Positions 7,770-15,700 of a DNA stretch of 39,762 nucleotides are shown here, one piece after another (positions within the stretch are counted from its first letter, which is position 1; every line of letters starts with the position of its first letter). The translations under genes were made by a program, and so were the position numbers. The notes beneath the pieces are model-generated. The model did not search any database. It was not told the DNA's origin and was given only the letters and a program-made list of their open reading frames with translations. Source of the DNA: Paracoccaceae bacterium (GTDB taxonomy: Bacteria; Pseudomonadota; Alphaproteobacteria; Rhodobacterales; Rhodobacteraceae); contig JASBUI010000017.1 of assembly GCA_030148005.1 (NCBI GenBank), positions 1 through 39,762 of the forward strand, written 5' to 3'.

Positions 7770-7957
7770 GGCAAATCCCCCTTCTTAGGTGCCTGTTGGT
7801 TATGGGTCGGCCCGGGCGGGCCGGTAAATTTCTTCTTTGGGCGCCAAACCTAACGCCCAGAAAAGATAGATAAAATTCAGCCGGTAACTATTCTTTCGAT
7901 ATGCCATGGAATTATTCATATGGAAAATTGATTGTTATTATGGTTTGAATTTGTTTC

Positions 7958-8914
7958 ATGAATTTATCTAGTTTTGACCTGAACCTTCTGCGGGTTCTCG
8001 ATGCCCTTCTGCGGGAAAATTCCACCGTGCGCGCAGGCGCGCGGATCGGGCTGTCGCAACCGGCTGTTTCAGCGGCCTTGGGGCGGCTTCGCAATGCCTT
8101 GGGCGATCCGCTTTTCATCCGTCAGGGACAAAGGCTTGTCCCTACGGATTTCGCGGCAAGCCTTGCGCTGCCTCTGCGCCGGACGCTGGAGGATATTGAA
8201 GAAACGCTGGCGGGGCCGGGCGCTTTTCATCCTGCAAGCTCTACCGCGACCTTTCGTATTTCGGGCACGGATTTCTTTGCAGAGCTGTTGATGCCGAAGA
8301 TCGCCCGGCGAATTGCCAGCGAGGCGCCGGGCGTGAAGGTTCAGCTGGTTGATCTGGTGCGCGACAACTACGTCGAGACGATTGAGAAGTACCTTGTCGA
8401 TTTCGCCTTGCTGCCGCGGATGGAGTTTCCCGAGTGGATCGATACGAAACCTGTTTTCCATTCCAGTTTCGCGGTCATTGCGCGAAAGGGGCATCCGCGC
8501 CTTGCACGCGCAGCCGTGGCGCCGGGATCGACGGTGCCGATCGATCTTTTCTGTGATCTGGGCCATGTGCTGATGTCGCCCGAGGGCAAGATGAAATCGC
8601 TTGGCGATGCCGCGCTTGCAAAGATCGGGCGGCAACGCCGGGTCGTGATGACCGTGCCTTTCTTCAACGGGGTTTACCGGACCGTTGCCGATAGCGATCT
8701 TGTGGCGTTGATCCCCCGCCAACTGGCGCTGAAAGTGGCGGATGCTGTGGGGCTGGATCTGTACCTTCCGCCGGTGCCGATCGAACCGGCGCTTTTGTAC
8801 ATGGTCTGGCACAAGCGTTCTTCCGGCAACGCGGCGCATAGGTGGTTGCGCGATACGGCAAGCGATATCCTGACAGAGCTCAATGTCGGCGAGCGCCCCC
8901 TGCCGACGGGTTGA
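7958..8914 (+). CDS. LysR-family transcriptional regulator
   Basis: A 318-residue regulator with an N-terminal winged helix-turn-helix (LNLLRVLDALLRENSTVRAG through LSQPAVSAALGRLRNALGDP, residues about 6-60). The long linker and effector-binding domain of NodD/PnbR-type LysR proteins follow (ISGTDFFAELLMPKIARRIA). It is transcribed away from the cupin/membrane pair across a 188-bp AT-rich gap that should hold both promoters and the LysR sites. The ATG at 7958 has no clear Shine-Dalgarno sequence, but its N terminus (MNLSSFDLNLLRVLDALL) fits the family. The effector cannot be named. Confidence 0.93.
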   Translation: MNLSSFDLNLLRVLDALLRENSTVRAGARIGLSQPAVSAALGRLRNALGDPLFIRQGQRLVPTDFAASLALPLRRTLEDIEETLAGPGAFHPASSTATFRISGTDFFAELLMPKIARRIASEAPGVKVQLVDLVRDNYVETIEKYLVDFALLPRMEFPEWIDTKPVFHSSFAVIARKGHPRLARAAVAPGSTVPIDLFCDLGHVLMSPEGKMKSLGDAALAKIGRQRRVVMTVPFFNGVYRTVADSDLVALIPRQLALKVADAVGLDLYLPPVPIEPALLYMVWHKRSSGNAAHRWLRDTASDILTELNVGERPLPTG

Positions 8915-8935
8915 ATTACCCGGCAAAGCGTGGCT

Positions 8936-8953
8936 TGTTGCTATTGCAACGAT
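8936..8953 (+). promoter_or_regulatory. Probable MarR autoregulatory operator
   Basis: TGTTGCTATTGCAACGAT contains a perfect GTTGC-N4-GCAAC inverted repeat and ends 15 bases before the chosen marR start codon. It shares 13 of 18 positions, including TGCAACGAT, with the site inside the hmgA promoter on the other strand. Confidence 0.6.
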
Positions 8954-8968
8954 CCACGGGGCCCCTGC

Positions 8969-9394
8969 GTGACACAGTTCGATCTGGACCATTTCCTGCC
9001 CTATCAGATTGCCGTGCTGGCAGGCCGGGTCAGCCGCGAGTTTTCGACCCACTATCAGCAGAAGTTCGACATCTCGATCCCCGAGTGGCGGGTGATCGCG
9101 CATCTTTCGCAGGCCGGGGCGGTCAGCGTCCGCGAGATCCATCTGAAGGTCGACATGGACAAGTCCAAGGTATCGCGGGCGGCAACGCGGCTTGAAGTTG
9201 CGGGATACATCTCCAAATGTGAAAGCAAGGTTGACCGGCGGCTCGTCGATCTGGAGTTGACCGACAAGGGGCGGGCGATGGTCGAAGAGATCATGCCGAT
9301 GGCCGATGAGTTTCAGGCGCGCATCTTGGCTGAGCTGGGCGATCAGGCCGAACCCTTCCGGCGCGCGATTGCGCGGCTTCTTTTGCGTATGTGA
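8969..9394 (+). CDS. MarR-family transcriptional regulator, probable regulator of hmgA
   Basis: A 141-residue MarR protein: helix-rich N terminus (FDLDHFLPYQIAVLAGRVSREF), winged helix with VSVREIHLKVDMDKSKVSRAATRLEVAGYI, the wing CESKVDRRLVDLELTDKGRAM, and a C-terminal dimer helix. MarR proteins are dimeric repressors released by small phenolic or CoA ligands. I chose the GTG at 8969 over a GTG at 8930, because the longer version would add a Cys-rich leader unlike the family and would place the operator-like repeat at 8936-8953 inside the coding region. It sits 54 bases after lysR and 80 bases before the thiolase gene. The shared site suggests it represses hmgA and itself, with an aromatic intermediate as inducer. 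Confidence 0.88.
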   Translation: MTQFDLDHFLPYQIAVLAGRVSREFSTHYQQKFDISIPEWRVIAHLSQAGAVSVREIHLKVDMDKSKVSRAATRLEVAGYISKCESKVDRRLVDLELTDKGRAMVEEIMPMADEFQARILAELGDQAEPFRRAIARLLLRM

Positions 9395-9474
9395 CGGCAC
9401 GTCAGACTGCCAAAGGCGGGGCGGCGCAGGTAGAAAACCGTCAGAATTCTATGGATGACTTTCAGGGGACGAAC

Positions 9475-10653
9475 ATGACCGACATCGTAATTCTGGGCGG
9501 GGCGCGTACCGCGATCGGAACTTTCGGCGGATCGCTGGCGGCGGTGCCGCCGATCGAGACGGCAACGATCGTGGCCAAGGCGGCGATGGAACGCGCCGCC
9601 GTCGATCCCAAGCAGATCGGCCATGTCGTCTTTGGCAACGTGATCAACACAGAGCCGCGCGATATGTACCTGTCGCGCGCTGCCGCCATCGGCGCGGGCA
9701 TTCCAGACACCACCCCGGCGATGAACGTCAACCGCCTGTGCGGATCAGGGGCTCAGGCCATCGTGTCGGTCGCCCAGTCGCTGATGCTTGGGGATGCCGA
9801 TTTCGGTCTTGCAGGCGGGGCCGAGGCGATGTCGCGTTCGCCCTATATCGTGCCAAGCGCGCGCTGGGGCCAGAAGATGGGCGATGTTCAGGTTCAGGAC
9901 ATGATGCTGGGCGCTTTGCACTGCCCGTTTGGAACCGGGCACATGGGCGTCACGGCCGAGAATGTGGCCAAGGAACATGGCGTATCGCGTCAGGCGCAGG
10001 ACGAGTTTGCACTGGCCAGCCAAGAGCGCGCCGCAAATGCCATCGCAAAGGGCTATTTTGCCGAACAGATCGTGCCGGTTGCGATGCGCCAGCGCCGGGA
10101 TGCGGCCATGTTCGACACCGATGAGCATCCAAAGGCCACATCGCGCGAAGCGCTGGCAGGTCTGCGGACGGTCTTTCAGAAAGACGGCACCGTGACGGCG
10201 GGCAATGCCTCTGGCATCAATGACGGTGCGGCGGCGATCGTGCTTGCGCGCGCGGATGCCGCTGAAAAGGCGGGGCTGAAACCGCGCGCCCGGATCCTGG
10301 GGTGCGCCCATGCCGGTGTCCGGCCCGAGGTTATGGGCATTGGCCCGGTGCCCGCGGTTCAAAAGCTGATGGAACGCACGGGTCTGAAGGCCAGCGATTT
10401 CGACGTGATCGAATCGAATGAGGCCTTTGCCGCACAGGCGCTGGCGGTAAGCGCCGAGTTGGGGCTGGACCCGGCGCGCGTGAACCCCAATGGCGGGGCG
10501 ATTGCGCTGGGTCATCCCGTTGGGGCGACAGGCTCCATCATCACCATCAAGGCGCTTTATGAGCTTGAGCGCATTGGCGGGTCAAAGGCGCTGATCACGA
10601 TGTGCATCGGCGGCGGTCAGGGCATCGCGATCGCAATCGAGCGCATAGGCTGA
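9475..10653 (+). CDS. Acetyl-CoA acetyltransferase (thiolase; BktB/PhaA type)
   Basis: A 392-residue thiolase, the usual length. The acyl-accepting Cys89 lies in NRLCGSGAQ, His347 in GHPVGATG and the second catalytic Cys377 in CIGGGQG. It joins or splits short beta-ketoacyl-CoA, for example acetoacetyl-CoA to two acetyl-CoA. The ATG at 9475 has AGGGGAC upstream; the frame extends 28 codons further back but without thiolase similarity. It follows the marR gene on the same strand, and the homogentisate pathway ends in acetoacetate, so a role in completing that pathway is plausible. Polyhydroxyalkanoate synthesis or general fatty-acid metabolism are alternatives. It is convergent with pbpC, with 15 bases between stops. 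Confidence 0.93.
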   Translation: MTDIVILGGARTAIGTFGGSLAAVPPIETATIVAKAAMERAAVDPKQIGHVVFGNVINTEPRDMYLSRAAAIGAGIPDTTPAMNVNRLCGSGAQAIVSVAQSLMLGDADFGLAGGAEAMSRSPYIVPSARWGQKMGDVQVQDMMLGALHCPFGTGHMGVTAENVAKEHGVSRQAQDEFALASQERAANAIAKGYFAEQIVPVAMRQRRDAAMFDTDEHPKATSREALAGLRTVFQKDGTVTAGNASGINDGAAAIVLARADAAEKAGLKPRARILGCAHAGVRPEVMGIGPVPAVQKLMERTGLKASDFDVIESNEAFAAQALAVSAELGLDPARVNPNGGAIALGHPVGATGSIITIKALYELERIGGSKALITMCIGGGQGIAIAIERIG

Positions 10654-10668
10654 CAGGCCGCTCAGGCG

Positions 10669-12717
10669 CTATTGCGCGGGGGTTACAAAAACAGTCGCGC
10701 GTGCGGCCCGGCCCCGCGCATCGATCACGCTTAGCGTCGTGTAGCCAGCGCCAATGCCCGGAATGGCAATCTGGCGCGGTCTGACGCCTACCGCTGCGGG
10801 GGCGCCGTTGATCAGCCATGTGAATGGCGCAGCGCCCTGCCGGACGGATGCGAAAAGCGCGCCCTCGCTAAGTTCGATGCGTGATCCGTCGGGCGGGAAG
10901 ATGATCGAAGGCGCATCTGCGGGCGTTTTGAAAAGGGCATTGCGACCGGTAAAGCGTTGCAGCGGTGCGGGCAGGCGTGCGTTTTCGACAATCAGCGTAT
11001 CGGCCGGTGGCGGCGGAAAGGGCGCAAGCGCAGGCTTGAGCCGCCCAAAGGCCTGAAAGAGGATCGGCGCGGCCAGATCGCCGCCGAATGCGCCGGGCAC
11101 GGGCGTTCCGTCGGCGCGGCCCATCCAGACACCGATCACGTGTCGCCCGTCAAAGCCGATGGCCCAAGCATCGCGGTTGCCATAGGACGTGCCGGTCTTA
11201 TAGGCCAGCCCGCTGCGCGGTGCGTTGGGCGGCGGCGGAAGACCCCGCAGGATATCCATCACCTGCCACGCGGCCTTGGCCGAAAGCACCCGCTGGGCGG
11301 GGTTTTGTCCCGCCTCGCCCATACGCCAGTTCAGCGCAACAGGCGCGCCGCCGCGCCCGATAGCGGCATAAAGCTGAACCAGATCTTCCAGCGTCATGCC
11401 AACGCCGCCAAGCGCCACGGCAAGGCCCGGAGCACCGCCTTGCGGCAACACAGGCCTTGCGCCCGAGCGCTCAAGATAGGCCATCAGCCGCGCAGGGCCC
11501 AGCGCCTCTGTCAGGGTGACAACGGGGATGTTCAGCGATTGCTGCAGCGCCTCGCGCACGCGCAAAGTGCCGCGAAACACGCCGTCGAAGTTCTGGGGGC
11601 GGTAGGTGCCAAAAGCGGTCGGGCGGTCCTCTATCAGCGTTTCAGGGTGGGCCAGCCCTGCGTCGAAGGCAAGGCCGTAGACCAGCGGTTTCAGCGTAGA
11701 TCCCGGTGAGCGCAGCGCACGCGTCATATCGACAAAGCCCCGGCGCTGGTCATTGCGCTGGGCGGCCGATCCGACAGAGGCCAGAACTTCGCCGTTCTGG
11801 TGATCGACGGCCAGAATTGCGACCGACAGGTTGTCACCCTTTCCTTCCACCGCCTCTTGCGCGAGGGCCTCAAGCTTGCGCTGAAGCTGGCCGTCCACTG
11901 TCAGCTGATGCTGACCAGAGGCGGGGCGTTCGGCAACCGCGCGGTCCGACAGATGCGGCGCCAGTGCGGGCAGTGCCCGCCGCTGTGACGGAATGGCTGC
12001 GCGCAGGGCGACTTGGGCATCCGCGGCGCCAAGGGCAGTGCCCCGCAGGCGGTTCAGCACCCGCGCGCGCGCCGCTTCGGCGATCCGGGAAAAGCGGTCG
12101 GGCCTGCGGGTTTCAGGCGACTGCGGCAGCGCCACCAATAACGCGGCTTCGGCTGTCGTAAGGCGGCGCGGGTCCTTGCCGAAATAGGCGCGAGTTGCCG
12201 AACGAAGACCCTCAAGATTGCCGCCATAGGGCGCGCGGTTCAGATAGAGGGTCAGGATCTGGTCTTTGGTCAGGCGACGTTCCAGCGCAAGGGCAAGACG
12301 GATCTGGCGCAGCTTGCCCGCGATCCGCCCGGTGCTGCCGTCCTCAAGCAGGCGGGCCAGTTGCATGGTCAGGGTCGATCCGCCTGAAACCACATGGCCG
12401 TTTGTCACCAATTGCCAACCGGCCCGGGCCATGGCGCGCCCGTCAACACCGCCGTGGCTGTAAAAGCGCTTGTCCTCATAGGCGATCAACATGGCGACAA
12501 AGGCCGGGTCGACCTGGTCCAGCGTTGTTGCAAGTCGCCAGCGCCCGTCCGCCACGGTATAGGCGCGCAGCATCTCGCCGTTTCGTCCGGTGACCTCGAC
12601 CGAGGTTTCGCCGGACAGGGGCGGTATCTGGGTCGCGGCGATCCAGCCGTCGAAACGGTCGCGCGCAAGGGCGCCCAGAAACAGCGTCGCCGCCAGAAAG
12701 AGGGCGAGGCGCCGCAT
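10669..12717 (-). CDS. pbpC: Penicillin-binding protein 1C
   Basis: A 682-residue bifunctional peptidoglycan synthase anchored by an N-terminal signal-anchor helix. The glycosyltransferase family 51 domain has the catalytic Glu81 in AYEDKRFYSHGG, then GGSTLTMQLAR. The transpeptidase domain carries S340-T-L-K343, S394-L-N396 and K507-T-G509. A C-terminal BiPBP-type beta domain (about residues 590-682, IIFPPDGSRI) is characteristic of PBP1C. The ATG at 12717 shares one base with the stop of the upstream gene (TGATG), with a possible GTG one codon earlier. It is the second gene after the large alpha-2-macroglobulin, the conserved pairing in which PBP1C repairs cell wall when the trap protein reacts with attackers. 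Confidence 0.95.
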   Translation of the reverse strand: MRRLALFLAATLFLGALARDRFDGWIAATQIPPLSGETSVEVTGRNGEMLRAYTVADGRWRLATTLDQVDPAFVAMLIAYEDKRFYSHGGVDGRAMARAGWQLVTNGHVVSGGSTLTMQLARLLEDGSTGRIAGKLRQIRLALALERRLTKDQILTLYLNRAPYGGNLEGLRSATRAYFGKDPRRLTTAEAALLVALPQSPETRRPDRFSRIAEAARARVLNRLRGTALGAADAQVALRAAIPSQRRALPALAPHLSDRAVAERPASGQHQLTVDGQLQRKLEALAQEAVEGKGDNLSVAILAVDHQNGEVLASVGSAAQRNDQRRGFVDMTRALRSPGSTLKPLVYGLAFDAGLAHPETLIEDRPTAFGTYRPQNFDGVFRGTLRVREALQQSLNIPVVTLTEALGPARLMAYLERSGARPVLPQGGAPGLAVALGGVGMTLEDLVQLYAAIGRGGAPVALNWRMGEAGQNPAQRVLSAKAAWQVMDILRGLPPPPNAPRSGLAYKTGTSYGNRDAWAIGFDGRHVIGVWMGRADGTPVPGAFGGDLAAPILFQAFGRLKPALAPFPPPPADTLIVENARLPAPLQRFTGRNALFKTPADAPSIIFPPDGSRIELSEGALFASVRQGAAPFTWLINGAPAAVGVRPRQIAIPGIGAGYTTLSVIDARGRAARATVFVTPAQ

Positions 12718-15700
12718 CACTCGGTCACGCTTACCCGGCCGGCGTCGGTGTTGGCGCGGAAGGTCGGGCGGTACATATCCTCGACACTGGCGGCGGGGTG
12801 GTGGAATGCGCCGGGCGATACGGCCCGCACGATGTAGGCCAGTTCAAACGGTTCATCCGAGCGCCAGTCAACCGCCGCCAGAAACCTGTCAGAGCGGAAC
12901 TCTGTCGACGGCGGATAGACCTTAAGCTGCAGCCAGTCGAGCGCCCGGATATCGCCGGTTTGCAAAAGGTTGGGATTGTCTATCTCAAAGCCCGCCGGAA
13001 GGGGGTCATTGACCATAAGACGCGCCTGGCTTTGCTGAAAGGGCGTCACGCGGATGACCGTCACAAGGCGCGTGCCAACGGCGATGCCGCTTGGCTGAAC
13101 CGCCTCACCCTGCATGGTGAAATACGACCGGTCTATGCGGTAACCCTTGCCGCCCTGCGCCGGGGCAACCTCTGGCACGCCAAAGGTTGTCAGGGTCAGC
13201 GTCGCCGCGTCGGCAGAGGTGTTCCTGACCGCGATGGAACGCGCGGCTGTCTGATCTTCCAGAACGCGTACAAGCGGCCCGGTGGCGGGCGCACCATCGA
13301 TGGTAAAGCCCGGACCGGCGGTTTCATCGATCAGCGCCTTTGCCGCCAGTAGGGTCCATGCCGCCTCTTGCGTTGAGCGCTCGCCGGGGCGCGATATCTG
13401 TTCGGTCAGAACCGCGCGGTTTATCGCGGTGCTGCCAACCTCGGCCGCAAGGGCCAGAACGGCGGCCGCGTCTCTAAGCGCCGTGCCATAGTCGTCGCGC
13501 CAGACCGGGGCGTCCGGGGCGGCGTTGCTTTGGCTTACCTGCTGCATCGCGCGCGCGAACATCCGGTCGGCGCGCAATTGATCGCCATAAAGCGCCAGCG
13601 CCGCGCCCAGCTGTGCCGAGGCAAGCGGCGTTGCAAATGCGGTTTCCTTGACGTCCGCGAAATAGCGCAGATCACCCATGGAAGCCGCGCCTTCGCGGGC
13701 AAGGACCATCAGGGCATAGGCGATATCCTCACCGCCGCTGTCAAAGTCCGCGGCAAAGTTCACGCGGTTTCGAAGGTTGTCCATCGCCATGCGAAAGGCG
13801 CCTTGGGGCACGTCATAGCCCAGCCCGCGCGCCCGGCTTAGAAAATCAGAGACATAGGCATCAAGCCAGAAATCGCCCGCGCCCGGGGACCAAAGGCCAA
13901 AGGCCCCGTTGGACGACTGGTTCGTCAGAACGTTTGCGATCGCCTCATCGATGCGCTGGCCGATCGTGCGGCTACTGCCCTGGCCCATGGCCGACGCAAC
14001 CTGCCCAAGGTAGAGCAGCGGCAAGGCCTGTGACGTGACCTGTTCGGTGCAGCCGTAGGGATAGCGGTCAAGCGCCTGCAAAAGACCCGGCGCATCCAGT
14101 TGCCCAAGCGATCCCAGTGCAAGCGTTGCCGAACCTGTGCCGGGGCGGAGCGCGGCAAAGACATCGCGGCTGAAGGTGAAGGTGTCACCGCCCCCGAGCG
14201 CAAAGCGCCGCGTTGTAGCGATCTGGGGATCATTGATCTGAACCGGCAGGCGCAGCTCTTTGGTCAGCACTTCGCCGCCCGGCGTTGTCAGGGTGACTTC
14301 CAGCGTTGCCACGCGCGGCTGGCCCGCCATGATCGGGATGGCAAAGCTTTTCTTTGCGCCCTCACCAAGGTCAAAATTGGCAGGGATCGCGGATTTGTCG
14401 AGTTCCAGACCATCGGCGCTGATGGCAAGGTCCATGGCACCCGCAGGCCCGGAGGCATGGACAAATTCCAGCAGCATCCGGCTTTCGTCGCCCGGCGCCA
14501 GAAAACGCGGAACGCTGGCGCTGACCACGACCGGATCACGCACTATGACATCCGCCTGCGCCTGCCCAACTCCGCCTGGCGACCATGCAACCGCCATCAG
14601 GCGGACAGTGCCGTTGAACGCGGGCATGTCAAAGCTGATGTTGGCGCGCCCGTCTTCGCCCACTTCGACAGGGCCAGAGAAATAGGCGACAAGGTCTTCT
14701 GTGGGTGGCGGCGACTGTATCTGCATGCCAGTGGATGCGTCCCCGCCAGAGCGGACCTGCCCAAGGGCACCGTTCATTCCGTCGATCAGGCGGCCATAGA
14801 TGTCACGCATCTCGACGCCCAGCTTGCGCTGGCCAAAGTAGTGGCCGCGGGGGTCGGGGCTTGGGAAAGCGGTGAGGTTCAGAATGCCGACATCTACGGC
14901 CGCAAGCGTGACCCACGCCTTTTGCCCAGCCCCCGCGCCACCAACGGCGACAGAGACATCCAGCGGGCCGCGCGGGCGGGCGATCTGGGGCGCCTCAAGG
15001 GACACATCAAGCGCGCGGTCGCCGGGATCGACGCTTGCATACATCAGGCCCAGCGCGCGGGCCGGATTGCGCCCGGCTTCGGCGTTCGATGGCCGGATCA
15101 GTGTTGCGGTGACGTAAACGCCCGCGCCCCAGTCATCGGTGACGGGCAGATCGACCACGGTTTCGCCTTTGACCTCGACCGCGCGCATGTCGATGACGCG
15201 GTTCGAAACGACGGTGACAAGGGCGGTGCCGTCATAGCGCGGCGCGATGCGCAGCTGTGCGGTCTGGCCGCTGAGATAGGCGGCCTTGTCCAGCGATACG
15301 TCAAGCGTGTCGGGCGTCGAAGATACATCCGCCGGGGCGTACCAGCCTGCATAGAACTCGGCCGAGCTTGCCGCGTAATCGGTTCCAAGGCGTTCGACGA
15401 CAATCTCGTAGCGGCCCCAGTCGGTGGGTGCGGAAACCGTGACCGGGCTTGCGCCCAGATCAGCCTCTCCGGTCGCCACGCGAGAGCGCAATGTCACCGG
15501 GTCCCAGTTCCAGTTGCCGAAGAGGTTGTACCATTGATAGCGCGTCTCGACCCGGTTGATCGTCCATTTGACGCGCATCGGCATTGGCGTCTTGTCTGGC
15601 GAGAGTCCGATCAAGGCAAAGGCGGCCTCTGCGCCCTGGGGAACCACGTCATCAAAGGCCGGTTTGATGCCGATCATCGCGCCCTTGGGCGTCAGGGCGC

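Noticed and set aside
8930..8968. Earlier GTG start for the MarR gene
   Set aside because: It would add 13 residues including four cysteines unlike the family and place the operator-like palindrome inside the coding region; no ribosome site precedes it.
8069..9400. Minus-strand open frame of about 443 codons
   Set aside because: It is antisense across the lysR and marR genes, which have strong helix-turn-helix signatures on the plus strand.
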